NCBI RefSeq assembly: GCF_031458135.1
Contig: NZ_JAVDXW010000002.1
Location: 62,001-126,000, forward strand
DNA: 64,000 bases
Reading direction: 5' to 3'
Source of the DNA: Haloactinomyces albus
GTDB taxonomy: Bacteria; Actinomycetota; Actinomycetes; Mycobacteriales; Pseudonocardiaceae
In this document: positions 31,601 to 41,242 of the stretch, one piece after another
How the letters are laid out: the number at the start of each line of letters is the position of its first letter
Numbering within the stretch: position 1 is the stretch's first letter
Made by a program: the position numbers and the translations under genes
Notes under the pieces: model-generated
Told to the model about the DNA's origin: nothing
Databases searched by the model: none
What the model saw: the letters and a program-made list of their open reading frames with translations, nothing else

Positions 31601-33412
31601 GTGACTACGTCGAAATCTGTGTCGACGGTAGAAGGAAGTAAAGACGGTGCCGGTCAGCAGGGTCGGCACCAGTGGGAAACAGAATCCACGGAACGACTCG
31701 CCGACCGGCCGGGGCGTACCGATCCCGTGGTGTCCGGGGGGGCGGCCGCATTGGCACTGGCCTTCATCACCTGGGGGATTCTGAACACGGACTCGTTGAG
31801 CATCGCCGCCAACGTCGCGTTGAACTACCTGGTCCGCGACGGCGGCTGGGCGTTCGTGCTCGCGGGCACCGGCTTCGTGATCTTCGGGGTGTGGTTGGCG
31901 TTCAGCCGGTTCGGCAAGATCCGGCTGGGCAGCGACAACGAAAAACCAGAGTTTCGGAACACCTCGTGGATCGCGATGATGTTCGCCGCCGGGATGGGCA
32001 TCGGCCTGATGTTCTACGGGGTCAACGAGCCCTTGACCCACTTCACCGACCCGCCACCGGATACCGCGACTGCGGAGAGCGACGAGGCCGTCCGGAAAGC
32101 CATGGCGATCTCGTTGTTCCACTGGACGCTACATCCCTGGGCGATCTACGCCGTGGTAGGGCTCGCGCTGGCCTACAGCAGTTACCGGCGCGGTCGACGT
32201 CAGCTTCTCAGTTCAGCGTTCGTGCCGCTGTTCGGTCAACAGCGGACCAACGGTCCGGCGGGCAAGATGATCGATGTTCTCGCAATCTTGGCGACGATAT
32301 TTGGCACAGCCGCCTCGCTCGGGCTCGGCGCGACCCAGATCGCCTCCGGATTGACCGAGGTCGGTTGGATCGACTCGAGAGGTCAGACCGTGTTGATCCT
32401 CATCATTGTCGCCCTGATCGGTGCATTCGTGGCCTCGGCGGCCTCGGGCGTGTCCAACGGCATCCAGTGGTTGTCCAACAGCAACATGGTGCTGGCCATC
32501 AGCCTCGCGGTGTTCTTGTTCGTGGTCGGACCCACGGTGTTCATCCTCGACCTGCTGCCCACCTCGATCGGTGCCTATGTCAATCAGTTCAGCACGATGA
32601 TATCCCGCACCGGCGCCACCGGTGGCGCGGAGATGAACGCCTGGCTGAGTAGTTGGACGATCTTCTACTGGGCGTGGTGGATTTCCTGGGCGCCCTTCGT
32701 CGGCATGTTCATCGCTCGCATCAGCCGGGGCCGCACCATCCGCCAGTTCGTCGGCGGCGTGATCCTCGTGCCCACGGTGATCAGCCTGGTGTGGTTTGCG
32801 ATCCTCGGTGGCACCGCCCTGGACCAGCAGCGCTCGGGCAGCGAACTGGCCGAGTTCGGCAGTGCCGATGCGCAGCTGTTCGGGATGTTGCAGGACGTTC
32901 CACTGGGAAACATCGTCAGCGGACTAGCGATATTGTTAATTATCAACTTCTTCATCACCAGCGCGGACTCCGCCTCGGTGGTCATCGGTTCGTTGTCCCA
33001 GGAGGGCAGCACCCGCCCGCAGACCTGGATCGTCATCTTCTGGGGCATCGTGATCGGCGGTGTGGCCACGGTGATGTTGGTTACCGGTGGCAACAAGGCC
33101 CTCACCAGTCTGCAGAACATCACGATTATCGCAGCATCGCCGTTTTTGATCGTGGTGGTCATGCTCTGCATGTCGCTGCTGAAGGACCTGCGCCACGACA
33201 AGGCGATCCTACGTGAGGAGAAGGGCACTCAGGTATTGGAAGCCGCCGTCATCCACGGAGTGGAGAAGCACGAGGGCGAGTTCCAGTTGAAGATCTCGTC
33301 CACCGACTCGCAGGACAATGCGAATCGCAGTGGATCAACGACCGTACAACCCGCCCATCAGGAACGGAAAATCGAGCACGACAAGAGCCAACCTCCACGA
33401 GTGGTTGTATGA
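31601..33412 (+). CDS. BCCT-family betaine/choline/carnitine transporter
   Basis: About 603 residues and 12 hydrophobic segments. The diagnostic BCCT motif is YWAWWISWAPFVGMFIARIS in TM8, and the Gly-rich substrate segment is MMFAAGMGIGLMFYGVNEP. Sodium- or proton-coupled uptake of glycine betaine would supply the island. GTG 31601 is chosen because GAGAGGAAGGG lies 6 nt upstream; the earlier in-frame start at 31532 overlaps the preceding gene. The charged C-terminal tail (about residues 515-603) resembles the osmosensing tails of the family. The gene ends directly against a Tn3 transposase remnant. Confidence 0.92.
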   Translation: MTTSKSVSTVEGSKDGAGQQGRHQWETESTERLADRPGRTDPVVSGGAAALALAFITWGILNTDSLSIAANVALNYLVRDGGWAFVLAGTGFVIFGVWLAFSRFGKIRLGSDNEKPEFRNTSWIAMMFAAGMGIGLMFYGVNEPLTHFTDPPPDTATAESDEAVRKAMAISLFHWTLHPWAIYAVVGLALAYSSYRRGRRQLLSSAFVPLFGQQRTNGPAGKMIDVLAILATIFGTAASLGLGATQIASGLTEVGWIDSRGQTVLILIIVALIGAFVASAASGVSNGIQWLSNSNMVLAISLAVFLFVVGPTVFILDLLPTSIGAYVNQFSTMISRTGATGGAEMNAWLSSWTIFYWAWWISWAPFVGMFIARISRGRTIRQFVGGVILVPTVISLVWFAILGGTALDQQRSGSELAEFGSADAQLFGMLQDVPLGNIVSGLAILLIINFFITSADSASVVIGSLSQEGSTRPQTWIVIFWGIVIGGVATVMLVTGGNKALTSLQNITIIAASPFLIVVVMLCMSLLKDLRHDKAILREEKGTQVLEAAVIHGVEKHEGEFQLKISSTDSQDNANRSGSTTVQPAHQERKIEHDKSQPPRVVV

Positions 33413-34496
33413 GGTCTGAAGGTTGGTGAAGCTCGGCATAGTACACGTCCCGTCTGGACTCGAAATCCGCGGGCAGGTCGTCCTCGGGGTTGCGCCACTT
33501 GCTAGCCCCGGCCACGTACTATTTCGCGGCGACGTAGTGCGTCCCGCAGGGACACCAGCACGCACAGCTCGTAGGAGTGCGCTTAACGCGGCCCTTCTCG
33601 TCGACGACAGCTTTCCGCCAGGCTTTCGGCACCACAAACCCTTGAAGGGCACCGTCGCGCCCGCGTCGTAGAACCGACGGCGTCGGCATAGCTCTGGAGC
33701 AGATCCAGGGCCTGCATGATGGGCCGGTAGGCGGTGTTGTTGCAGCGGAACTCCAGCGCGGCCATCAACGCGGGCAGCATCCGCCGATAGTGATTTGAAT
33801 ACGAGCTGCGCAGCACCGTGCGCACCCTGGCTTGGAAGGCGCGTTCATTGGCCTTGGTCTCTTTGACCAGCTCCCGCAGCGTTTTCTCGCCGATCACCGG
33901 ATACAACGCCGACCGCACCAGCTCGTCGGGGTGATCCACGACGGTTTCGGCCAGCCGGAACAGGATGCCTTCCTTGCCTCGCACTCGCCGCTCAGCACGG
34001 GCATCGATCCTGTGCACCAGACTGACAAGACCTCCAGACGATCGCCGGCCGGCTCCACCCGGCCCGATGTCGGTGGCTCCACCTTCTCCTGTCGGCACCG
34101 GGTCAGCACCGCCGAGGCCGACCGCTGCCGAGCCATCTCCACCCCGACCAGCTCCTCGGACAGCCACTCCGTCCACCGCTGCTCATCGGCCTCGGTCGCC
34201 GGGCGGAACCTCATCGCGTCCCGGATCTGGCTGCGGTGATACTCCACCGTGCGGCCAGTCAACGAGTACTTCGTGAACTCGGTCGGCTCGACCCGCACCT
34301 GCGAAGCCACGTAGTTCACCGCCGCGGCTGGGGTCTCCTCCGGATACGCGGGAACCCGGGCCTCGATCTCGAAGAACTTCAGCAGCAACCTGAACCCGAG
34401 CCGCGTGGCACCCGACTTGTTGCCCACCAGACGCCAGTCCTCACCGACCAACGTCCACAGATCAACCAGCTCGTCCGGCTCCCAGCTCTGACGCAC
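33400..34496 (-). pseudogene. Tn3-family transposase, N-terminal remnant with frameshifts
   Basis: From ATG 34496 the protein reads like the DUF4158 N-terminal region of Tn3 transposases (VGNKSGATRLGFRLLLKFF, SLTGRTVEYHRSQIRDAMRF). The reading then jumps frame into HPDELVRSALYPVIGEKTLREL and RYRPIMQALDLLQSY-like text, then into WVAGASKWRNPEDDLPADF near 33450. At least two frameshifts occur, and the whole catalytic C-terminus is absent. The fragment abuts the BCCT gene stop at 33412. Confidence 0.8.
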
Positions 34497-34543
34497 GTCC
34501 GGACGCTAGCGCGACCACCGGCAACACGATCGGACGATCATCG

Positions 34544-35230
34544 CTACTTTGCGGCTGGCGGGACCTTCGGGAGAAATGGGTCTTGATCTCCGGGTGCCCG
34601 CGGGTCTTGATCAGGCCGGCCACGGTCACGATCACCAGCACGCCGACGATCACCGACAGGCTCAACGTCGTCGGGATCTCCGGCCCCCGCGAGTCGATGT
34701 CGACGTGCAGCCAGTGCAGCACCAGCTTCACCCCGATGAACGCCAGGATCAGCGCCAGCCCGGACGAGAAGGTAGACCAACCGGTCCAGCAAGCCCTTCA
34801 CCAGGAAGAAAAGCGCCCGCAGGTCCAGCAGCGCGAAGGCGTTGGCCGCGAACACGATGAACGGTTCGCTGATCACGCCGAACACCGCCGGGATCGACTC
34901 CAGCGCGAACAGCAGGTCGATCCCGCCGATGGCCACCAGCACCACGAACAGCGGCGTGGCCACCCGGCAGCCCTGCACCTGGGCGAACAACCTGCCGCCG
35001 ATGTAATCCTCGGAGATCGGCAGGATCCGACGCGCGCCCTTGACCATCGCGTTGTCCTCGACGTCGGGATCCTCGTCTCGATGCCGGAACAGCTGCACGG
35101 CCGTGTAGATCAGCCGCAGTCCGAAGAGCAGGAACACGAAGGAGAACAGCGAGAGCAGCGCGGCACCGATGAGGATGAAGATCACGCGCATGATCAGCGC
35201 GACGGTGACGCCCAGGTCAGCGCGGAGATC
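34544..35230 (-). pseudogene. TerC-family membrane protein, truncated and frameshifted
   Basis: The main reading (from 35191) has the TerC core MRVIFILIGAALLSLFSFVF, GRLFAQVQGCRVATPLFVVL and DLLFALESIPAVFGVI. Near 34765 the homologous text switches frame, giving SGLALILAFIGVKLVLHWLH and on to GLIKTRGHPEIKTHF; one extra base would explain it. The N-terminal about 90 residues with the first metal-binding Asp are missing, and a further frame break lies near 35210. It looks like a decayed passenger between the Tn3 remnant and the regulator. Confidence 0.7.
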
Positions 35231-35700
35231 TCATCCACCGAAACTCCTTCCGGTCCGCATCGCCGGTTCAGCGCGGGGTCCGGGGTAACGCGGCGGGCTG
35301 CTGTCCTCCTCGCGCAACAGCGGTCAGCTCGATCGAGCCTCGCAGAACCGGCTGAGCCGCGCAGGCTGATCCACCGGCGGCCCACCGACGCTCCTCACCC
35401 CGGTGATTCCGGGGACTTGCGCTGCGGCGCGGGTGCTCTCCGTGGTGGCGGTCGACACGGCTCGGCGACCACGCTGACCCGCCTGCCGGGTGGAAATGAA
35501 TTGCGGGCGACGTCCGGGAGAAATTCGAAGAATAGAATGCCGCGTCGCAGCTCGGCGAGCCGCTACCACCTGCGACTAAGCGTTCACTAGCGGTTCTCGC
35601 ACGATCCGAAATCTGCACTCGGAGCCGGAGCTCCGATGAGTTCGCAGGTCACAATGTTGCGGCGCGGCGGTGACAAACAGCACTCATCGGTATCGCAATG
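35231..35700. other. Non-coding stretch before the GntR gene
   Basis: About 470 bp with only short overlapping readings in several frames and no recognisable domain. The left part may be the eroded end of the TerC remnant. Confidence 0.35.
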
Positions 35701-35705
35701 GAATC

Positions 35706-35727
35706 TGCTATACTAGTGTTTTATCAG
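35706..35727 (+). promoter_or_regulatory. Extended -10 promoter and candidate operator of the GntR gene
   Basis: TGCTATACT (35706-35714) matches an extended -10 box. It is followed by GTGTTTTATCAG (35716-35727), which shares the TATCAG half of the palindromes found before dmgO, glyA and the MFS gene. Overlap of operator and start site would give autoregulation. Confidence 0.5.
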
Positions 35728-35770
35728 AATTCGACGAGTGCAGGATTTCGGCGATACTGTCGGGGCTACG

Positions 35771-36427
35771 ATGAGTGCTACAACCGAGGATCAACCGGTG
35801 TCGATGGCCGAGAAGGCCTACCAGGCGATCCGCGATCGGCTGGTCATCCTGGACATCCCGCCGATGGAGCCGATCGACGACGTGGCCCTGGCGCAGTCGC
35901 TCGACATCGGCCGGACCCCGGTGCGCGAAGCGCTCAAGCGTCTCGAGGTGGACCGCCTGGTCGTGTCCTACCCGCGTAGGGGGACCTTCGCCACGGCCGT
36001 GGACATCACCGACCTGGCCTACATCTCCGATCTGCGCGTGCACCTGGAACCGCTCGCGGCGCGCCGCGCAGCCGATACCCTCGGCGATGCGGAGGCCGAG
36101 GAGTTCGAAGAGCTCGCCGACCACCTCGACGACGTGGATTTCCGCTCCCTCGACCGCGACGAGGTGATGCTGTGGGATCTGCACGTGCACCGCGCCATTT
36201 ACCACGCCGCGAGAAATCCGCACCTGGAAGACACGCTGATCCGCTACGACAACCTCGCGACGCGGATCTTCTGCGTCTTCCTCGACCGCATGCCGGATTT
36301 CGACAGCCACGTCATGGAGCACTCGGCGCTGCTGCGGGCGATCAGCTCGCGCGAGCCGGACAAGGCTGAACGACTCGCGCGGGAACACGTGCTGAACTTC
36401 GACAAGGCTATGCGCTCGTTGGTCTGA
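35771..36427 (+). CDS. GntR-family (FCD/FadR-type) transcriptional regulator
   Basis: 218 residues from ATG 35771; GTG 35738 would add 11 residues, and no strong ribosome site decides it. The N-terminal winged helix is AYQAIRDRLVILDIPPMEPIDD with LDIGRTPVREALKRLEVDRLV. The C-terminal all-helical FCD domain has LRVHLEPLAARRAA and DLHVHRAIYHAARNPHLED, with His and Asp/Glu residues that bind metal or an acid ligand. It lies within the betaine island and its upstream DNA carries a version of the recurring palindrome. It is the best candidate regulator, probably responding to an intermediate of betaine breakdown (inference). Confidence 0.88.
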   Translation: MSATTEDQPVSMAEKAYQAIRDRLVILDIPPMEPIDDVALAQSLDIGRTPVREALKRLEVDRLVVSYPRRGTFATAVDITDLAYISDLRVHLEPLAARRAADTLGDAEAEEFEELADHLDDVDFRSLDRDEVMLWDLHVHRAIYHAARNPHLEDTLIRYDNLATRIFCVFLDRMPDFDSHVMEHSALLRAISSREPDKAERLAREHVLNFDKAMRSLV

Positions 36428-36444
36428 GTCCTCTCCATTCCGGT

Positions 36445-36459
36445 CGGCCTGGGAGGCCG
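36445..36459. terminator. Short hairpin between convergent genes
   Basis: CGGCCT-GGG-AGGCCG in the 51-bp gap between the convergent gntR and reductase genes. It could serve both strands. Confidence 0.4.
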
Positions 36460-36478
36460 GAGTTCGGGGGTGCGCCGA

Positions 36479-37642
36479 TCATCGGCGCTGGGCCAGTTTT
36501 CGCCGCCATTGACCGAACGAACGGGCTCGATCGATCGCGAGCACGCCCACGGGCCGCTCCTCCGGATCGAGGTAGAGGGCCAGGAAATCACCCGAATCCG
36601 GGTCGCCCTCCTCGATCTGCACCGCGCAGTCGGCGGTGCGGTGGCCGGCGAACTGGATCTTGTGGCCGTACTGGTCGGACCAGAAGTAGGGAACCGCGTG
36701 GTGCGCCGGGGCGGAGTGCTCCCGGCCGAGCAGCGCGGCGACTGCGGCCGCCGGTTGCTGCAGCGCGTTGGTCCAGTGCTCGAGGCGTAGCGGACCCGCG
36801 GTGTAATCGCGGTAGGAGTGGGCGCAGTCGCCGACCGCGAGGACCTCGGGGATGGTCGTGCGTCCTTGCCCGTCGGTGCGAACGCCGTCGTCGATCTCCA
36901 GACCCGATCCGGCGAGCCACTTGGTGTTCGGCTGCGCACCGATGCCGACCACGACAACGTCGGCGGGCAGTTCGCTTTCGTCGGTGAGGCGCACCGCCGT
37001 CACGCGGGGATCCCCGATCAGCTCGGCGAGGCCGGTGCCCACGTGCAGTCGTGCGCCGTTGCGCGCGTGCAGCCTACCGCACACCGCGCCCATGTCCGCG
37101 CCCAGCGGTCGCTGCAGCGGGACGTCGGCTGCTTCCACGACGTCCACTTCGCAACCGAGACCGATTGCGGTGGAGGCGATCTCGGCGCCGATGAAGCCCG
37201 CGCCGATGACGACTAACCTCGCTCCGGCCACCAGCTCGGAGCGCAGCGCCCTGGCGTCGTCGAGGGTGCGCAACGTGTGCACGCCCTGCGGGGTGCCGCC
37301 CGGAAGTCGTCGCGCTCTTGCTCCGGTGGCCAGCACGACGGCGTCGGTGCCGATCCGGGTCCCCTCGTCGAGCACGACGGCCCGCTCGGCGGTGTCCAGC
37401 GAGCTCGCCTCCCGGCCGATGGTCCACTCGACATCGAGCTCGGCGTCGTCGGCGTCGGTGAGCCGGATGTCGTCCTCGGTGGCGGTGCCCTCGAGAAACT
37501 CCTTCGACAGCGGTGGGCGATCGTACGGCTCGTGCACCTCGTCGCCGACCAGGGTGATCCGGCCTTCGAACTCCTGCGCGCGCAGCGCGCGGACGGTCGC
37601 CAGCCCCGCGAGCGAGGCACCGACGACAGTGATGTGCTCCAT
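36479..37642 (-). CDS. FAD-dependent ferredoxin reductase
   Basis: 387 residues of the oxygenase-coupled ferredoxin reductase family. The FAD motif is ITVVGASLAGLATVRALR at the N-terminus, and the NAD motif is LVVIGAGFIGAEIASTA in the middle. VLAVGDCAHSYRDYT and YFWSDQYGHKIQFAGH are also present. It passes electrons from NAD(P)H to a Rieske ferredoxin. The ATG overlaps the ferredoxin stop (TGATG), so the two are made together. It is likely to serve the Rieske oxygenase at 27851. Confidence 0.88.
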   Translation of the reverse strand: MEHITVVGASLAGLATVRALRAQEFEGRITLVGDEVHEPYDRPPLSKEFLEGTATEDDIRLTDADDAELDVEWTIGREASSLDTAERAVVLDEGTRIGTDAVVLATGARARRLPGGTPQGVHTLRTLDDARALRSELVAGARLVVIGAGFIGAEIASTAIGLGCEVDVVEAADVPLQRPLGADMGAVCGRLHARNGARLHVGTGLAELIGDPRVTAVRLTDESELPADVVVVGIGAQPNTKWLAGSGLEIDDGVRTDGQGRTTIPEVLAVGDCAHSYRDYTAGPLRLEHWTNALQQPAAAVAALLGREHSAPAHHAVPYFWSDQYGHKIQFAGHRTADCAVQIEEGDPDSGDFLALYLDPEERPVGVLAIDRARSFGQWRRKLAQRR

Positions 37643-37983
37643 CAACCGACCTCCTCCGCAACCGCGCCACCAGCGGTGACCCGGGTCGACTCGTGCACGT
37701 AGACCAGGCCGTCCTCGATCGAGACCGCGTGCGTGCGCACCGGCTTCTTCGCGGGCGGGCCGCTGGGCTGACCGGTGCGGAGGTCGAAGCAGGCGGCGTG
37801 CAGCGGGCACTCCACCGCGCACCCCTCGAGCCATCCGTCGGACAGCGACGCGTCCTGGTGCGAGCAGGTGTCGTCGATCGCGTAGAGCTCACCGTCCACA
37901 TTAAACACCGCGATCGGCACCTCACCGTGCACCCGGACCGACTCCCCGGGCGGCAGGTCGACCAACTCACCAACCAAGATCAT
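37642..37983 (-). CDS. Rieske-type [2Fe-2S] ferredoxin
   Basis: 113 residues with the cluster ligands CSHQDASL and CPLHAACFD (C-x-H ... C-x2-H), as in the ferredoxins of aromatic-ring and amine oxygenases. It is coupled to the reductase gene by a one-base overlap. Together they form a three-component system if paired with the oxygenase at 27851. An alternative partner outside the window cannot be excluded. The gene is divergent from the MFS gene, and the MFS-side operator lies about 250 bp from its start. Confidence 0.88.
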   Translation of the reverse strand: MILVGELVDLPPGESVRVHGEVPIAVFNVDGELYAIDDTCSHQDASLSDGWLEGCAVECPLHAACFDLRTGQPSGPPAKKPVRTHAVSIEDGLVYVHESTRVTAGGAVAEEVG

Positions 37984-38196
37984 TACGCCTCCTGTTGCTC
38001 ATAGCGGAACGGGTGGTGCATTACGCAACTCACAGGATGGAGATCGACACCCCGCGAGTCAATGGTGAAATTCGGTCGGAAACACGCGCGTTTCAAACCG
38101 CGCGAGCAGCGAAGACAACCATGGGCGCGCAGAGGCCGCGGAGTCGCGCCGAGCGATGCGGCGACCCCGCGGGCGTCCGCGAAGAGGGGTGCGGTC

Positions 38197-38246
38197 TTGC
38201 TTCGAGGAGACCTGACCGGATACCTTACCGCGAACAGATATATCAG
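38197..38246 (+). promoter_or_regulatory. Candidate promoter and operator of the MFS gene
   Basis: A possible -35 TTGCTT (38197-38202) and -10 TACCTT (38221-38226) are followed by CAGATATATCAG (38235-38246), nearly the same palindrome as before dmgO and at a similar distance after the -10. It lies 86 bp before the MFS start codon. Confidence 0.5.
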
Positions 38247-38331
38247 TAACCGATCGCGGTCACAACCGCGATGCTGCCGCGGCGTCGCGCAACCGCCACT
38301 CGCTGCCGCACATCGCACCCCGGGGAGCCCC

Positions 38332-39762
38332 ATGACCGATCAGTCCAGGCGACCGCGCCGGAGCCTCACGCCCCCCGTGGTGCAAGAGGAGCGCACGGTC
38401 CACCGCGCGACTGCGGCGGCCTCGGTCGGCAACGTCGCGGAGTGGTACGACTTCGGCATCTACTCCTACCTGGCCGCGGTCGTGCTGGACCGGGTCTTCT
38501 TCTCGGAATTCGGTGAGTGGGCGGCGGTTTACACCCTCGGCGCGTTCGCCGCCGCGTTCGTCATGCGGCCGCTGGGTGGGCTGATCTTCGGCAGGATCGG
38601 CGATCGGTACGGCCGCACCAAGGTCCTGTCGGCCACCATCCTGCTGATGGCCGTGGCCACGGTGCTGCTCGGCCTGGTGCCCAGCTATGGCGCCGCTGGG
38701 ATGCTGGCCCCGGTGCTGGTGCTGCTCATCCGGATGCTGCAGGGCTTCTCCGCGGGCGGCGAGTACGTCGGGGCGCTGACCCTGATGGCCGAGTACGCAC
38801 CGGACCGCAGGCGCGGGTTCTTCGGCAGCTGGCTGGAGTTCAGCACGATCACCGGCTACGCCCTCGGCGCGAGCACCTGCGGTGCGGTGATCGCGCTGCT
38901 CCCCGACGAGCAGCTGTTCACCTGGGGCTGGCGCGTGCCGTTCATGCTCGCGCTACCGCTGGGCATCGCCGGGCTGTACCTGCGCATGCGGCTGGAGGAC
39001 ACCCCGGCGTTCCGGCAGCAGATGGAGCGCTCCCCCGCGCTGGCTACGATGTCGACCAAGCGCGCGGTGCAGATCGTGCTGCGCCACTACCGCACCGCGG
39101 CGCTAGTGGCCGCGGGCGTGATCGTAGCCTGGAATGTGACCAACTACGTGCTGACCAACTACGTCCCGACCTACCTGACCGGCACCCTCCCCCGCTTCGG
39201 CGAGAGCGGGACGAGCAGCGGGGTAGCCACCGGGATGCAGGTGGCCGTCATGCTCGTGATGCTGTGCGCGATCGCCGGCGTCGGGCGGCTCAGCGATCGC
39301 ATCGGCCGAAAACCGGTACTGATGACCGGAAGCGTGGCGCTGGTGCTGCTCGGCTTGCCGGCCGTGTGGCTGCTGCGCGCCGGGATGGCCGGCCAAGTCG
39401 CCGGATTGCTGATCATCGGGCTGTGCCTGGTGTGCTTCGCGGCGGTCTCGCCGTCGACGCTGCCCGCGCTGTTCCCGACCATGATCCGGTACAGCAGCCT
39501 CGCGGTGATCTTCAACCTGTCGGTTTCGCTGTTCGCCGGGACCGCGCCGACCATCATCGAGGCCGCCGTCACCACCACCGGTAACTTGGATTGGCCGGGC
39601 TACTACCTCATCGGCGCGGGCGTCATAGGCATTATCGCCACGCACTACCTGCGCGAACACGCCGGTGAACCGCTCGACGGCGCCGCCCCGCTGACCTCCA
39701 GCGCCGAGCTCCCCCCGCCCCCGCTGTCCGAGGACGGGGTCCCCCTGGAACAACCCCGCTAG
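38332..39762 (+). CDS. MFS transporter of the metabolite:H+ symporter (ProP-like) family
   Basis: 476 residues and 12 predicted membrane segments. The MHS-type signatures are NVAEWYDFGIYSYLA in TM1, RPLGGLIFGRIGDRYGRTKVL in loop 2-3, and RMLQGFSAGGEYVGALTLMAEYAP in TM4-5. Members carry proline, betaine and small organic acids with protons. ATG 38332 is chosen because GGGGAG precedes it; in-frame codons upstream cross the candidate operator. A second uptake route for betaine or a related osmolyte is likely. The stop TAG lies inside the 10-bp target duplicated by IS4 copy 2. Confidence 0.9.
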   Translation: MTDQSRRPRRSLTPPVVQEERTVHRATAAASVGNVAEWYDFGIYSYLAAVVLDRVFFSEFGEWAAVYTLGAFAAAFVMRPLGGLIFGRIGDRYGRTKVLSATILLMAVATVLLGLVPSYGAAGMLAPVLVLLIRMLQGFSAGGEYVGALTLMAEYAPDRRRGFFGSWLEFSTITGYALGASTCGAVIALLPDEQLFTWGWRVPFMLALPLGIAGLYLRMRLEDTPAFRQQMERSPALATMSTKRAVQIVLRHYRTAALVAAGVIVAWNVTNYVLTNYVPTYLTGTLPRFGESGTSSGVATGMQVAVMLVMLCAIAGVGRLSDRIGRKPVLMTGSVALVLLGLPAVWLLRAGMAGQVAGLLIIGLCLVCFAAVSPSTLPALFPTMIRYSSLAVIFNLSVSLFAGTAPTIIEAAVTTTGNLDWPGYYLIGAGVIGIIATHYLREHAGEPLDGAAPLTSSAELPPPPLSEDGVPLEQPR

Positions 39763-39765
39763 GGT
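39756..39765 (+). repeat. 10-bp target duplication of IS4 copy 2, left
   Basis: CCGCTAGGGT abuts the element end CAATACC and recurs exactly at 41233-41242. Confidence 0.9.
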
Positions 39766-41232
39766 CAATACCGCTTACTTTGGTGGTTTTCGGCGTTGTG
39801 GAGCCGGTTTGGTGGCGGTGACGATGGTGATCGTGATGTTGGGTGGGGGTGGGTCTCGGTGGTGGGCGCGTTTGAGGTGCCAGTTGGCCATTTTGCGTTT
39901 GACCACGCGGGGGTTGGAACGACGTCGGCGGGGCGGCAGCGGATGACGTAGCAGTTCCTTACGGGTGCACCGTAGTGCTCGCATCAGGCGGTTCGGGGGA
40001 AAAAGCCGCCTGGTCGGTGACCTGGCGGCGGACGACGCGCAGTGTGCGCAGAAACGAGATCCGGTCGGGATCGGTCTCGGCGCTGGCGGCGGTGTCGTGC
40101 ATCAGGCCGCGCAGGGCGTGGTGGGTCAGTAGGAAACCGTAGAGTTCCTGTTCGACCCCGTCGGGGTGTTGCGAGCGCAGGATCAGGTTGGGCCCGCCTT
40201 GGTGGGTTTTGAGTTCGTCCAGGGCGGTTTCGATCTCCCACCGTTGGGCATACAGGGCGGCCAGTTCGGCAGCGGGAGCCTGCTCCGGGTCGAGCAGGCT
40301 GGTCACCAGCCGGTAGACCGTCGCGGCCTCGCCGAGGGTGAACTCGACCACCCGCACGGTGGCCGGGTCGGCCCGCCGGTTTTTGTCCCGGGCGGCCACG
40401 ATTTCGGACAGATACGAGCCGTCGTCGAACTGGCGGGTTACGGGCAGCACCGCGCTGGACCGGGCTCGCCACAGCAGGTCGGCCCCGGTGGCTGTGGCGG
40501 CCCGCCAGGCGTCGAAGCTCAACAAAGCCCGGTCGGCCAGCAGCAGCATGTCCGGTGCCAGGGCGGGCCACAACTTCGGGACCAGTTTGGACTCGGTCGT
40601 CGTCAGCGGCGCCGACGTGGCGGCGAAGATCGCGTGCGTGCCGCACTCGGCCAGCGCGACCACGCGGGCCTGCGGATAGGCACTCACTCCGTCGCCGCGG
40701 GAACTGTCCGGCCGACCGAAGTAGTCCCCGTTGGCCGGAGTGTCGGCCAGATCGAACGTGGTGCCGTCCACGGCAACCAGTCGGTGGCCGCGATACCACG
40801 CCCCCGCCGTGGCCGCGGTAGCCACCGGAGTAGCCACCCGCTCGAACAACGCGGCCACCGGCTCGGCACCCAGCCGGGCCCGGGCTCGCGACAGCGCCGC
40901 CGTCGTCGGCGCCTGCCACTGCGTCTGCCAGTGCCGTGTCCAGGCCAACCCATTGGTCAACAAGCGAGTGACCTCTTCATAGCCTTCCTGACGAAACAGG
41001 CACATCGCCAGCACGAAATACACCACCACCCGCGCCGGCAACAGCCGTTTGCGCTGCTCCACCCGCCCCGTGGCAGCCAGCACCTCGTCCACCAACTCCG
41101 GCGGAAACGCCCGCGTGAGCACCCCAATCGCAATCCGATCCGGCAACCGCTCCCGCGACGACGACGTCACCTGACCAGGCCTGGGCATGAACACACACTA
41201 CCAGCCACACCCAACCTAAATCAGCGGTATTG
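39766..41232 (-). mobile_element. IS4-family element, copy 2 (inverted)
   Basis: 1467 bp, the same ends as copy 1 but in opposite orientation, and flanked by a perfect 10-bp direct repeat. IS4 elements make duplications of about this size. It inserted exactly at the junction of the MFS gene end and the IS5 remnant. With copy 1 it brackets 27985 bp holding the complete betaine island. Confidence 0.93.
39959..41194 (-). CDS. IS4-family transposase, copy 2
   Basis: 411 residues differing from copy 1 at two visible positions (Thr for Ala after RHWQ, and Asp for Asn in EPPDAS). The same DDE and YREK signatures are present. The Arg/Lys-rich tail again lies in another frame (39775-39984), across the G5A5 run at 39995-40004. 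Confidence 0.88.
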   Translation of the reverse strand: MFMPRPGQVTSSSRERLPDRIAIGVLTRAFPPELVDEVLAATGRVEQRKRLLPARVVVYFVLAMCLFRQEGYEEVTRLLTNGLAWTRHWQTQWQAPTTAALSRARARLGAEPVAALFERVATPVATAATAGAWYRGHRLVAVDGTTFDLADTPANGDYFGRPDSSRGDGVSAYPQARVVALAECGTHAIFAATSAPLTTTESKLVPKLWPALAPDMLLLADRALLSFDAWRAATATGADLLWRARSSAVLPVTRQFDDGSYLSEIVAARDKNRRADPATVRVVEFTLGEAATVYRLVTSLLDPEQAPAAELAALYAQRWEIETALDELKTHQGGPNLILRSQHPDGVEQELYGFLLTHHALRGLMHDTAASAETDPDRISFLRTLRVVRRQVTDQAAFSPEPPDASTTVHP

Positions 41233-41242
41233 CCGCTAGGGT
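41233..41242 (+). repeat. 10-bp target duplication of IS4 copy 2, right
   Basis: CCGCTAGGGT directly follows the element end GCGGTATTG. It also covers the stop codon of the IS5 remnant. Confidence 0.9.
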
